From Pontibacter flavimaris (GTDB lineage: Bacteria; Bacteroidota; Bacteroidia; Cytophagales; Hymenobacteraceae), in NCBI RefSeq assembly GCF_001907195.1, contig NZ_LVWA01000012.1:1-64000 (forward strand): a DNA stretch of 64,000 nucleotides, in the 5' to 3' direction. Positions 19,131 to 27,512 of this stretch are shown one piece after another; positions within the stretch are counted from its first letter, which is position 1; each line of letters begins with the position of its first letter. The notes under the pieces were generated by a model. The model had not been told where the DNA came from, searched no databases, and saw only the letters and a list, made by a program, of their open reading frames with translations. The position numbers were made by a program, and so were the translations under genes.

Positions 19131-19615
19131 ATGGCCGCACCAGGTTCTTTACCGGATAAAAAGTATACCGATAGCCTGCAGACAGAAGTGGATGCCGGCT
19201 TTTTGTACGGGCACATCGCTGCCGCAGAAGAAGTGCCGGCCATTGCCCGCATGTTCCGGGAGCTTGGCGAAATAGAGCAGGAACATGCCACCAAAATGCA
19301 GGCGAAGCTTCAGCGCGATGGCATTGCCGTCGCGTTGCCGCCTCCCTCCTGGTGGACCCGTGTGCTGGACCGTATCAGAAAGGTTTTAAGCTAAGACTAT
19401 GTGATCGGGGTGCTGCTGGATACCGTGAAAAGCATCACCAATGCGCAGCTGGCGCAAAAAGAAAAACACCACCTCCCTGTTTCCGGAGACGAAGCGAACC
19501 ATGTCAAAATTCTGTAAAAGCTACTCAATAACAAGAGCAAGGTCACCGGCGAGCACCTCGCAAGCAGCGCACCATTGGCGGGAACGCGTTGCGGGCGGCC
19601 ATTGATGACCTACCA
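19131..19615 (+). pseudogene. Decayed VIT/CCC1-type iron transporter with ferritin-like domain
   Basis: An 87-codon frame (19131-19394) encodes the start of an N-terminal ferritin-like domain: DAGFLYGHIAAAEEVPAIARMF and LGEIEQEHATKMQAKL, with paired Glu and ExxH. It ends at a TAA. The same frame then continues with YVIGVLLDTVKSI and GDEANHVKIL, and meets another stop. A shifted frame reads TIGGNALRAA, the entry of the VIT1/CCC1 membrane domain. The rest of the transporter is missing. In relatives these pieces are one protein in this order, so the gene is broken by two stops, a shift and a 3' deletion. Confidence 0.6.
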
Positions 19616-19808
19616 TCTCAACTAGCTTGTTTCAAATATAACTGCGAACAAGAGAAGAGCTGCAACAGGCAACATCACCTGCAAAAACTATAAACAGCAT
19701 CGCTTTACAATTCTATCAGTACTGTGTGACAAACATCACTGAACTTAGCTAGTGTATGCCTTAATTTTGTATCAGAAAGTTTAATCAACTATAAAATATC
19801 AGGAATCA
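19616..19808. other. Upstream region of the MBL-rhodanese gene
   Basis: Short AT-rich gap with a promoter element; no coding signal. Confidence 0.4.
19762..19769 (+). promoter_or_regulatory. Bacteroidota -7 promoter element for the sulfur genes
   Basis: TAATTTTG is a full match to TAnnTTTG, 40 bases before the ATG at 19809. No convincing -33 TTG was found. Confidence 0.55.
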
Positions 19809-21152
19809 ATGAAAATTAAACAGTTTGAAGACAAAGGCCTGGCCCAATATGCATACGCCATTTTAAGTGGATGCGCCAGCGAGATAGTACTGGTTGATCC
19901 GGCACGTGACCCGCAGCCATACTATGACTATGCTGCAGAGAACAATGCCAACATTGTAGGGGTAATTGAAACACACCCGCACGCGGACTTTGTGAGCTCA
20001 CACCTGGAGATACACCGGAAGACCGGAGCCACCATCTACACTCACAGTCTGGTTGGTGCAGATTACCCGCATCAGGCTTTTGACGAAGGTGCTTTATTGA
20101 AGGTTGGCAAAATCAAATTAAAGGCGCTGCACACGCCTGGCCACTCCCCTGACTCGATCAGCATTGTGCTGGAGCACGAAGGTAAAGACAAGGCCGTGTT
20201 CACGGGTGACACTTTGTTTATTGGCGATGTAGGACGGTCGGATTTGCGCGAGAGTGCCGGTAACGTAATGGCCAAGCGCGAAGAACTGGCCCGGCAGATG
20301 TATAAGAGCACCCGCGAAAAGCTAATGAAACTGGCTGACGATGTGGTAGTTTATCCGGCGCACGGCGCGGGTTCGCTTTGCGGCAAAGGTTTGAGCGATG
20401 CCAATACCAGCACGATCGGCGACGAGAAGCTGGGCAACTATGCCCTGAAGCCGATGAGCGAAGATGAGTTTGTAAAAGTGCTGACAGAAGACCAGCCTTT
20501 TATTCCGAAATACTTCGGTTATGATGTGGGCCTGAACAAGCAGGGAGCTCCGGACTATAAGCCAAGTATAGAGGGTGTTGTAAGACTCGAGAAGAACTTT
20601 ACCCCCGAAGATGGCGCCGTGATCGTAGATACCCGCAGCGAAAAGGTGTTTAAGAAAGGTCATTACAAAGGGGCGATCAACATCCAGAATGGCGGCAAGT
20701 TTGAGACCTGGCTGGGATCTATAGTTAGCCCTAACGAAAGCTATTACCTGGTAGGCGAAGGTGAAAAGCAACTGAACGAGCTGATTTCCAAGGCTTCTAA
20801 GATCGGGTATGAACTGCTGGTAAAAGGTGCTTTTGTGTATGACAAGCCGGAGGGCGAAACGAGCGACACATTCGACAGATCTAAGTTTGAAGAGAATAAG
20901 GACGCATACACCATCGTGGACATCCGCAATACGTCTGAAGTAAAAGCAGGTAAGTTTTTCGATAAGGCTATTAACATCCCGTTACCAGAACTGCGTGAAC
21001 GCGTGAAGGAAATCCCGACCGATAAACCGGTGGTAGTACATTGTGCCGGCGGTTACCGCTCAGCAGCAGGTAGCAGCATTCTAGGAGCTGCCCTGCCTAA
21101 TGTGGAGGTGCTTGATATGAGCGAAGCGGTTACAGAACTGAAGCAAAAATAA
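19809..21152 (+). CDS. MBL-fold persulfide dioxygenase-like protein with two rhodanese domains
   Basis: This is a 447-residue cytoplasmic protein. Residues 1 to about 210 are a glyoxalase-II-like metallo-beta-lactamase domain with THPHADFVSSH (H56, H58, D60), HTPGHSPDS, FTGDTLF and YPAHG. Two rhodanese domains follow. The first (about 255-350) has no cysteine in the active loop position. The second (about 360-447) keeps it in VVVHCAGGYRSA. The layout matches persulfide dioxygenase-rhodanese fusions, which oxidise glutathione-type persulfides and transfer sulfur. The next genes are YeeE/YedE permeases for thiosulfate-like sulfur, which supports a role in sulfane-sulfur handling. Confidence 0.9.
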   Translation: MKIKQFEDKGLAQYAYAILSGCASEIVLVDPARDPQPYYDYAAENNANIVGVIETHPHADFVSSHLEIHRKTGATIYTHSLVGADYPHQAFDEGALLKVGKIKLKALHTPGHSPDSISIVLEHEGKDKAVFTGDTLFIGDVGRSDLRESAGNVMAKREELARQMYKSTREKLMKLADDVVVYPAHGAGSLCGKGLSDANTSTIGDEKLGNYALKPMSEDEFVKVLTEDQPFIPKYFGYDVGLNKQGAPDYKPSIEGVVRLEKNFTPEDGAVIVDTRSEKVFKKGHYKGAINIQNGGKFETWLGSIVSPNESYYLVGEGEKQLNELISKASKIGYELLVKGAFVYDKPEGETSDTFDRSKFEENKDAYTIVDIRNTSEVKAGKFFDKAINIPLPELRERVKEIPTDKPVVVHCAGGYRSAAGSSILGAALPNVEVLDMSEAVTELKQK

Positions 21153-21206
21153 TAACATGCAGTAGCTCCTGCCCTACCTATTAAACCTGAACTAAACGAG
21201 TAAGAA

Positions 21207-21770
21207 ATGTTAGAAATTTTGAGTCAGCCATGGCCGTGGTATACATCGGGAATCGTTATTGCCCTTGTTATGCTGGTCCTGCTCTTTTTTGGTAAATCAT
21301 TTGGTTTCTCATCAAACCTGCGCACCATTTGCGCTGCTTGTGGTGCCGGTAAAACAGTGAAGCTCTTTGACTTCGACTGGCGCTCGCAAATCTGGAATCT
21401 GTTGTTCCTGGTCGGTGCCATCATCGGTGGCTTTATCGCCTCAGAATTCCTTTCTAACGGAGAAGCCGTGCAGATATCGCAGGCAACGATACAGGACCTG
21501 AGCGCCTTGGGTATCTCAGCACCGGAAGGCATGCAACCGGAAGAAATCTTTAGCCTGGAGAACGCTTTTTCACTGAAAGGCTTCCTGATCCTGCTGCTGG
21601 GCGGATTTGCTGTGGGGTTCGGTGCACGCTATGCGGGTGGTTGTACGTCTGGTCACGCTATCAGTGGTATCTCTAACCTGCAGTTGCCATCGCTTATAGC
21701 TGTTATTGGCTTCTTTATAGGTGGATTATTTACTACCTGGATATTGATGCCGCTTATTTTTAATGAATAA
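21207..21770 (+). CDS. YeeE/YedE (TsuA-like) sulfur permease, first half
   Basis: This 187-residue membrane protein has about four to five segments. It contains CAACGAGKTVKLF (about residues 42-54) and the signature GARYAGGCTSGHAISGISNL (about residues 143-162), the conserved Cys motif of YeeE/YedE thiosulfate transporters. Single-chain relatives are about twice as long; here the second half is the next gene. It starts 54 bp after the MBL-rhodanese stop, in the same direction. Import of thiosulfate or another sulfane sulfur species is inferred from family and context. Confidence 0.85.
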   Translation: MLEILSQPWPWYTSGIVIALVMLVLLFFGKSFGFSSNLRTICAACGAGKTVKLFDFDWRSQIWNLLFLVGAIIGGFIASEFLSNGEAVQISQATIQDLSALGISAPEGMQPEEIFSLENAFSLKGFLILLLGGFAVGFGARYAGGCTSGHAISGISNLQLPSLIAVIGFFIGGLFTTWILMPLIFNE

Positions 21771-21875
21771 TTGTTAATGAGTAATGAATAATAAGAAGTG
21801 AGGCTAAGTGCTGATCACATCAGTTAATCATTACACATCCATAATCATTCATTAATCATTAGTCATTAATTCGCC
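21771..21875. repeat. AT-rich stretch of ATTAATCATT-type repeats between permease halves
   Basis: Direct and inverted copies of short words such as TTAATGA, AATGAATAAT, ATTCATTAATCATT and AGTCATTAATT fill the gap. They could form imperfect hairpins in the mRNA. Confidence 0.35.
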
Positions 21876-22289
21876 GTGAAAGGATTAAAATTTATAATAG
21901 CCGGAATACTTTTCGGTATCGTGATGAGCAAGTCGGAAGCCATTTCTTGGTTCCGAATCCAGGAGATGTTCCGTTTCCAGTCGTTCCATATGTATGGCAT
22001 TATTGGTACAGCAGTCGTTCTGGGAATCATTATCACGTACGTGATCAAAAAGTATAAACTACGCGACTACCAGGGCAACCCAATCGTCTTTACACCCAAA
22101 GAAATGTCCGTTTCGAGGTACCTGATCGGGGGCATCATTTTCGGATTAGGCTGGGCGCTGACAGGTGCTTGCCCGGGTCCTATGTTCGTAAACATCGGTT
22201 TTCAGTACTGGTCCATCCTGATAGCGGTAGTTGGTGCTTTAGCAGGAACTTACATGTATGGAGTTATAAAAGACAGATTACCGCGTTAA
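21876..22289 (+). CDS. YeeE/YedE-like (DUF6691) sulfur permease, second half
   Basis: A GTG at 21876 starts a 137-residue protein with four predicted membrane segments. It carries IFGLGWALTGACPGPMFVNIG (about residues 88-108), the second conserved Cys motif of the YeeE/YedE family (GxGxALxGxCPG). It pairs with the first half upstream to complete one transporter, each half holding one functional cysteine motif. The gap of about 100 bp between halves is unusual for coupled genes. Confidence 0.83.
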   Translation: MKGLKFIIAGILFGIVMSKSEAISWFRIQEMFRFQSFHMYGIIGTAVVLGIIITYVIKKYKLRDYQGNPIVFTPKEMSVSRYLIGGIIFGLGWALTGACPGPMFVNIGFQYWSILIAVVGALAGTYMYGVIKDRLPR

Positions 22290-22306
22290 ATACCCATTGA
22301 CTAGAA

Positions 22307-22699
22307 GTGGAATATGTTCTGAACGTCACCGGAAACAAAACGGTGGCTTTCAGTTATCTCAAAACAAAGCTAAACCAGCATTTTGAACTATGGAATATTT
22401 TTGGTGCCGGTTCAGCTATGGTTTACCCTAACTTTCTGGCAGTGGTAGCCGAAAATACGCATCCGGTACAGCGCCCGCAAAGTCTGGGCATTTTCAGGTT
22501 CTGGCGTGACTTTGGATATGTGGCCGGTGCCGTAGCGGCAGGCGTATTCAGCGATCTGTTCGGGCTTGGCACCGTTATTATCGGAACGGCTATGCTTACT
22601 GTCTAGGCCGGTGTTATGTCTGAACTACGGATGTGCTGCACCAAAAAGCAGCTCTGGCACAGCAAGGAATATAGTACCGGTTTGCTTCAGCAGGCTTAA
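22307..22699 (+). pseudogene. Remnant of a major facilitator superfamily transporter (C-terminal end)
   Basis: Only the last part of an MFS protein is visible. It reads IFGAGSAMVYPNFLAVVAENTHP, RPQSLGIFRFWRDFGYVAGAVAAG and FSDLFGLGTVIIGTAMLTV. A TAG at 22604-22606 interrupts the frame, which then continues with AGVMSELRMCC to a TAA at 22697-22699. The missing ten or so helices and the in-frame stop mark it as dead. The FRFWRDFGYVxG pattern is frequent in MFS proteins near sulfur or metal genes in Bacteroidota. Confidence 0.6.
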
Positions 22700-22814
22700 T
22701 TGACTACTTTTAACTATTGCTTTCACAGCAGATGAAACAATTTATAATTTATTTTCTGTTAGAAACGCAACTTGCAGCACCTCACTAACTATAATTGCTG
22801 CCTCTTGATACCAA

Positions 22815-23180
22815 ATGAAAATATACCTGCTTTTATTTATGAGCACCCTATTTCTGCTTTTTGCCTTACAGAAGAGCAGCAACCTGCCGGGTGTTGCTGA
22901 TTTTAAGCAGAGTCTGGTGGCGAAGGGTTGTAAGTATGGTAACTCTGGATTGAAAAAGCCCTGCACTAAAAAGTGCCTGAAACACCAGACACATTCAGAA
23001 TCTAAAGGTGCTGCCAATATGGTTACTGACTGCACGCAGCAAGTCTATGCGATTGTTACGGTGCAGCAACTCCCTTCTTTTTATACGATGGCTATGGTTC
23101 AGGCAATTATAGTTACCGATAGTAACCAACATATTTCCCCGTACCTCGAAACAGAACACGCCCCTCCCCGGCTGTCTTAA
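22815..23180 (+). CDS. Small secreted cysteine-containing hypothetical protein
   Basis: This 121-residue protein has a signal-like N-terminus (MKIYLLLFMSTLFLLFAL, about residues 1-18). Four further cysteines lie in KGCKYGN, KPCTKKCLKH and VTDCTQQ, so disulfides or metal binding are possible. I do not recognise the family, though short Cys/His proteins of this build occur in metal-resistance regions of Bacteroidota. It lies between an MFS remnant and a thioredoxin gene and may itself be decaying. Confidence 0.45.
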   Translation: MKIYLLLFMSTLFLLFALQKSSNLPGVADFKQSLVAKGCKYGNSGLKKPCTKKCLKHQTHSESKGAANMVTDCTQQVYAIVTVQQLPSFYTMAMVQAIIVTDSNQHISPYLETEHAPPRLS

Positions 23181-23317
23181 AATGATTTTACATTAAATGC
23201 TGTGGCAAACGCGCAGGCCATACTTTATAGTCCTCGCCAGGTCATAGCTATACTTCTGCATTTCATGCTGAGAGCAGAAGGGAATTATGTGTTTATTCAT
23301 TTTAAGATCAAACAAAT

Positions 23318-23405
23318 GGAATTTACTCCTTTGCAGAAATTAGCGTTCCTGGTGCTCCGCATCATGGGCAGCCTTATTAGCTTTATTAACAATTTAACAT
23401 CATGA
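23318..23405 (+). CDS. Very small hydrophobic open frame coupled to tlpA
   Basis: An ATG at 23318 starts a frame of about 29 codons (MEFTPLQKLAFLVLRIMG, then SLISFINNL) whose TGA overlaps the ATG of the thioredoxin gene (ATGA, 23402-23405). One membrane helix is likely. The exact 4-bp overlap suggests it is translated, as a leader or small partner, but no family is recognised. Confidence 0.3.
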
Positions 23406-24037
23406 ACAACAAGAAACTTTCGATAAAAGATATACCTGGCTGGGCTATAATGCTGGCAGTTTTTGGCTTTTTATACTTAACTGGCCTGCATACGGAAGCT
23501 ATCGGGCAGGTGCAACGCCTACTGCTGGCTACTGGCATCAAAAATGCTGATGTGCCAGAAACTTTGCAAAACCCGGATGCTTCGGCAGTGGTGGATGCGG
23601 CAGCAGTGGCCAATAAGGAAATGGCCGGAGCGGGCTTTAGGATGGTGGACCTTCAAGGCAAACAGGTAAATTTTGAAAGTCTGAAGGGCAAAGTGGTATT
23701 CCTGAACATCTGGGCGACCTGGTGCCCGCCTTGTATTGCCGAGATGCCAAACATCCAGAAACTATACGAAAAGGTAGGCTCCGATAAAATTGCTTTTGTA
23801 ATGCTTTCAGTGGATGAGGGTGGCATGGAGAAAGTAAAGAAGTTCATCGACAAGAAGAACTATACTTTCCCGGTATACATGCCGGCCGGCCAGTTTCCGC
23901 AGGAATTTTACTCGAATGCCATTCCTACTACATTCATTATTTCGCCGGAAGGCAAAATTGTAGCTAAACAGGAAGGCATGGCCGACTACGATACTAAGGA
24001 GGTGCGCGAGTTCCTGCAAAGTATGGCTAAGAAATAA
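23402..24037 (+). CDS. TlpA/ResA-type thiol-disulfide oxidoreductase
   Basis: This is a 211-residue protein with one N-terminal membrane anchor (about residues 13-30) and a periplasmic thioredoxin fold. The active site is W-C-P-P-C at residues 107-111 in IWATWCPPCIAEMP, and the cis-proline loop is AIPTTFII. Such proteins reduce disulfides in the periplasm, for example for cytochrome or metal-protein maturation. The substrate cannot be told. A good terminator follows, and the upstream neighbours are sulfur and Cys-rich proteins. Confidence 0.88.
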   Translation: MNNKKLSIKDIPGWAIMLAVFGFLYLTGLHTEAIGQVQRLLLATGIKNADVPETLQNPDASAVVDAAAVANKEMAGAGFRMVDLQGKQVNFESLKGKVVFLNIWATWCPPCIAEMPNIQKLYEKVGSDKIAFVMLSVDEGGMEKVKKFIDKKNYTFPVYMPAGQFPQEFYSNAIPTTFIISPEGKIVAKQEGMADYDTKEVREFLQSMAKK

Positions 24038-24042
24038 TACAA

Positions 24043-24085
24043 ATAAGCAAACTGCCCTTCATTAAGTTAGGGGTAGTTTGCTTAT
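24043..24085. terminator. Terminator after tlpA
   Basis: ATAAGCAAACTGCCC (24043-24057) pairs with GGGTAGTTTGCTTAT (24071-24085), with one G-U pair. Confidence 0.75.
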
Positions 24086-24431
24086 GTTAATACCAGAAAC
24101 CTATACATTCAACTTAATAATAGTAAGCAGGTTACTAATTGCAGTTATGGCAGCGGCCCTGCCTCATGAAGTGCCGAATCGTCTGGCGACGAGTTGCAGG
24201 ACATAGGTACTGTGACTAAGGCAGAAAGTACGCCGGGAAGCGCCTACGGGTCCACTTTGTCACCTACTAGCGGGTGCATTTCTCCCTGGAGAAAGTGTAT
24301 GCAGAAGCCAACTGGGTGGTTGTGTTACGTCTTTTTCAGGAGAAGTATGGTCTTCTTCACTTTTTACGATGCTGCTTTAAGCTTTCCCTTCAGTAAGCAC
24401 AGTGACGGCAGCATTGTGGCCTCTTTGTTTA
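24086..24431. other. Gap without an intact gene
   Basis: Only scattered short frames are seen. Fragments such as MAAALPHEVP and GAFLPGE(S/K)V in shifting frames suggest old coding sequence, but I cannot assign a family. Confidence 0.3.
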
Positions 24432-24714
24432 TCAAATAACCAACCTGACACCGCCCATTTCCTGCAGTCCGTAAGGGAAGTGGTCACCGGGCGAGCCGAT
24501 GAACATGAAATTTTTCGGTATCCCCCATTTCTTGGACAGTTCCTGGACCAGCTTTGGTCCGAAATGTCCTCGTAGGATTACAAAGCCCGCCACCGAAATC
24601 CTGCGAATGCCCTGGTCCAGATCTTCTCCGAGCTCACCGCCTACACCTTTCTGGACCAAACAAGCCGCTTTAAGCCGGCCAGAATGCAGGCTTAATTGCC
24701 GGGTTCACGTTAAT
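24432..24714 (-). pseudogene. Unrecognised C-terminal gene fragment
   Basis: An open frame of about 90 codons without a proper start reads GIRRISVAGFVILRGHFGPK, LVQELSKKWGIPKNFMFIGS and PGDHFPYGLQEMGGVRLVI before its stop. The composition is clearly protein-like with a Rossmann-like GxPGD turn, but I do not recognise the family. It follows the truncated symporter gene on the same strand, so both are probably leftovers of one operon with the sulfatase. Confidence 0.35.
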
Positions 24715-24717
24715 TAA

Positions 24718-25047
24718 TCACGAGTACTTCCGGGTGGTACTGGCACCAAGCGCCATGTCGTGTTCGGAGAGCTGGGTGAGCTTTATGAGAAAGGGCGCGC
24801 TGGCACAAATACTGAATTTAGTAAGCCCCACCCGCAGGTAAGGATCGAGCGGAAAAAGCTGCAGTATTCCCCACAAAAGCAATGGTGCTAAAATGAAATT
24901 GGCCACTAACATCCGCAGGCTGGATTTCCTGTCTTGCAGGTACTTCACAATGTCGTGCAGCTGCTGGGTCAAGCCTACGTTTAGCATCGTCAGGAAGACA
25001 AAGACCGGCAGCACGATTCCGACTGTGCGGATCAGGATTTCAAACAT
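24718..25047 (-). pseudogene. Truncated bile acid:sodium symporter (BASS) family gene
   Basis: The 109 codons match the N-terminal third of BASS/ACR3-like transporters: MFEILIRTVGIVLPVFVFLT, MLNVGLTQQ, LVANFILAPLLLW and FSICASAPFLIKLTQLS. Relatives continue for about 200 more residues, but here the frame stops after LGASTTRKYS. It starts 14 bp after the arylsulfatase stop on the same strand, so the pair probably formed a two-gene operon of sulfate-ester uptake and hydrolysis. The remaining three helices are unlikely to work. Confidence 0.6.
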
Positions 25048-25061
25048 ACGCTTGCAGAAGT

Positions 25062-26780
25062 TTAATCACCCAGATCGGTTGGCTGCACGTTCTTTTTAGA
25101 CTTTCGCCCAGCCTTTGTAGCAGCTCTCCCGATTCCCGCTTTAGGTTCTATCCGGTGCTTTGGATCGAAACGGTAAAATTCTTCAAATCCCAGTTTGGCT
25201 ACGGCCCTTTCGCCATTGGCTTTTATATAACCCACCGAAAGCGCGTAGGCTTCCCACTCGGCTTTTAGTTCGTTAAACTTCTCGGGGAATTGCGCCGCCA
25301 CATTGTTTTCCTCCTTGATGTCTTTCTTTAAGTTGAACAAATGCCATTCATCCCCTTCTCCATAGGGCGGCGGCATAAAGATGAGTTTCCAATCGCCCTT
25401 CATCACGGCTTTGCATTCGGTTATTTCGAAGCCGAGCACGTCAAAGGCATTTCGCACCGGCTGTTTTGTTTCTTCCTGCAAGTATGGCTTGAGCGAGGTG
25501 CCGTAAAGCGGTTTTACATCAGTTTCTTTCGGATACTGGACATTGGCATAATCAAGCATAGTGGGCAAAATATCTGTTACGTGGAGCATTTCATCAGTCA
25601 CTACGCCGCGTTTGTGCATGCGCCTGCCCGAAATGATGAGCGGTGTTTGCGTGCCCCCTTCATAGGTGGTGATTTTAAAGTATGACAGAGGCGTGTTGGC
25701 CACTTCGGCCCAGGTCCCGCCAATGGAAATAAATGAATTGATCTTGCCGTAATTCTCTAACCGGTTATCATACTCTCTGGCAACTGACTCTTTGGTATTC
25801 GGCGCATAAAATTGAGGTTCTTTGGGGTTGGCACCGTTGTCGGACAAGAAGAAAATGATGGTGTCATCGAATTTATTCTGTTCTTTCAATTTAGCGAACA
25901 AGCGGCCCAGGTTCCAGTCCAGGTTTTCGATCATGGCGGCATAGATTTCCATTTTCCGGGCCGCTTCCCTTTGCTCTTCCTTCGTCAGTTCCTCCCACTT
26001 TTTATACTCGCCGCTGCCTTCGTTCGGGGTCAGAACATCGGGTACCAGCCCCAGCTCCTTCATCCGCTGCAGACGCTGGTCCCGGATGGCATCATACCCG
26101 CCATCGTACGTGCCTTTGTATTTATCCAGCCACTCATCCGGCACCTGCAAAGGGTCGTGCGGTGCCGTAAAGGCCAGGTAGGCAAAAAAGGGTTTGTCGT
26201 CACCCTGCTCCGTTATGTACTGGATTATTTTATCGGTGTAGTAGTTTGAGGAGTAGAAATCCTCCGGCAGGTTCTCCACCGTCTTTCCGTCTTCCGAATA
26301 CTCTGTGTGCGGCTGCTCGAATTCGCTCAGGGCACGCTGGTCGTTAAAGTGGCTGACACCGCCGCCTAAAAACGAGAAGGTGCGTTCAAAACCCCTGGCA
26401 TGTGGCCGGAAGCCTTCCAACTCGCCCAGGTGCCATTTACCAGCCATGTACGTATGGTAGCCAGCTTCTTTCAAAATTTCAGGAATGGTCAGCACATCTT
26501 TGTTAAGGTAACCTTCGTAGCCGGGCTGCATGTATTGGTTAGTGGCGTGCGCCGTGGGCATATTACCTAACCCAGCGTGGTGGTTATCGCAGCCGGAAAG
26601 CAGCATGGACCGGGTAGGCGCACACAGCGCAGAAGTATGAAAGTTTCGGAAGCGGGCTCCTTTTTCTGCCAGTTGCTGCAGGTTAGGCGTGCTGATCTCG
26701 CCGCCAAAAGGCTGGCAGTCAGAATATCCCATGTCATCCACTACCAGGAGCAGGAAATTAGGTTGGCCTTGTGAACTCAT
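25062..26780 (-). CDS. Arylsulfatase (sulfatase family S1)
   Basis: This 572-residue enzyme cleaves sulfate esters. The signature CAPTRSMLLSG places the cysteine that is converted to formylglycine at residue 53. Metal ligands are visible in VVDDMGYSD (D15, D16) and FLSDNGANP. Catalytic segments AGKWHLGE and FTAPHDP are present. There is no signal peptide, so it is likely cytoplasmic, like Pseudomonas AtsA. It resembles AtsA-type alkyl/aryl sulfatases in length. No maturase gene is in the window. A truncated transporter follows on the same strand. Confidence 0.92.
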   Translation of the reverse strand: MSSQGQPNFLLLVVDDMGYSDCQPFGGEISTPNLQQLAEKGARFRNFHTSALCAPTRSMLLSGCDNHHAGLGNMPTAHATNQYMQPGYEGYLNKDVLTIPEILKEAGYHTYMAGKWHLGELEGFRPHARGFERTFSFLGGGVSHFNDQRALSEFEQPHTEYSEDGKTVENLPEDFYSSNYYTDKIIQYITEQGDDKPFFAYLAFTAPHDPLQVPDEWLDKYKGTYDGGYDAIRDQRLQRMKELGLVPDVLTPNEGSGEYKKWEELTKEEQREAARKMEIYAAMIENLDWNLGRLFAKLKEQNKFDDTIIFFLSDNGANPKEPQFYAPNTKESVAREYDNRLENYGKINSFISIGGTWAEVANTPLSYFKITTYEGGTQTPLIISGRRMHKRGVVTDEMLHVTDILPTMLDYANVQYPKETDVKPLYGTSLKPYLQEETKQPVRNAFDVLGFEITECKAVMKGDWKLIFMPPPYGEGDEWHLFNLKKDIKEENNVAAQFPEKFNELKAEWEAYALSVGYIKANGERAVAKLGFEEFYRFDPKHRIEPKAGIGRAATKAGRKSKKNVQPTDLGD

Positions 26781-27017
26781 ACTTATTATTTTATATCCTT
26801 GAGATTACATTCTCCCTCTTCCTTATAAGTATACTATACAAGCAGGAGGTGACAGTATAGCCGCCATCCACTTCCGGGTTTGCCCGGATATGAGCAAAAA
26901 GCGTATGTGCGGCAGCGGATTTAAGGGGTGGTTATTTATCCGCAGTCGGGGCGTTTAGGAAGCTTCAACAGTTAGTTTGATAGCATTAATCTGCCGCTTT
27001 TCCTGGCCATCAATAGT

Positions 27018-27270
27018 ATGACCACTGCCTCTGAAAGACAGGCAAGCGAATCGTTTGATTTCTATACGAATGAATATCCTGAACGCCTACAGAAGCGTCG
27101 CTTAATTATGCAGGACCTGCCGGTAGGTGGCTCGTTAGGCACCACAGCCGTTAACGTGCTGGCCAGAGCACAAACCCGGTGGGCAGTCATTTTTTCCGGC
27201 TTGGCGTTGACCCTGATCGTTATCGCGCTGTCCGGCATAGCGGCCCATACCATCATGCTATGCCGTGGGG
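27018..27270 (+). pseudogene. Possible remnant of a SulP-family transporter
   Basis: Part of a 134-codon frame reads LPVGGSLGTTAVNVLARAQTRWAVIFSGLALTLIVIAL in consecutive pieces. This resembles the GLPVGGSLSRTAVNxxAGARTR segment and next helix of SulP anion transporters. Sequence before and after has no family character. If the reading is right it is an internal fragment, perhaps from a sulfate importer that once served the sulfatase locus. Confidence 0.4.
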
Positions 27271-27282
27271 TCAAAATGAAAA

Positions 27283-27322
27283 AAGTCAGCCACATAACAT
27301 TGCTTTGTTACATGGCTGACTT
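27283..27322. terminator. Long hairpin, terminator-like
   Basis: AAGTCAGCCA (27283-27292) pairs with TGGCTGACTT (27313-27322), with further pairing of ATAACA and TGTTA inside. There is no strong U-run. Confidence 0.5.
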
Positions 27323-27512
27323 GCACTGTACTCACCTTAATCTAATGCTCTTAATCAGTAATGGCCATTTTATGACCCATGGCTTACCGCTTGCAGTAAA
27401 CATTTATACTTTGGCAGGGTAGAATTGACCAAAGGCATATCTATCGCCACCGTTTGCGGCTATTCCTCTTCAGTTAACTCTGGAAAACTTTTCTTTCGTC
27501 AGTACGAGCAAC

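Noticed and set aside
24194..24439. 81-codon open frame
   Set aside because: Composition not protein-like and no start context; better seen as part of a decayed region.
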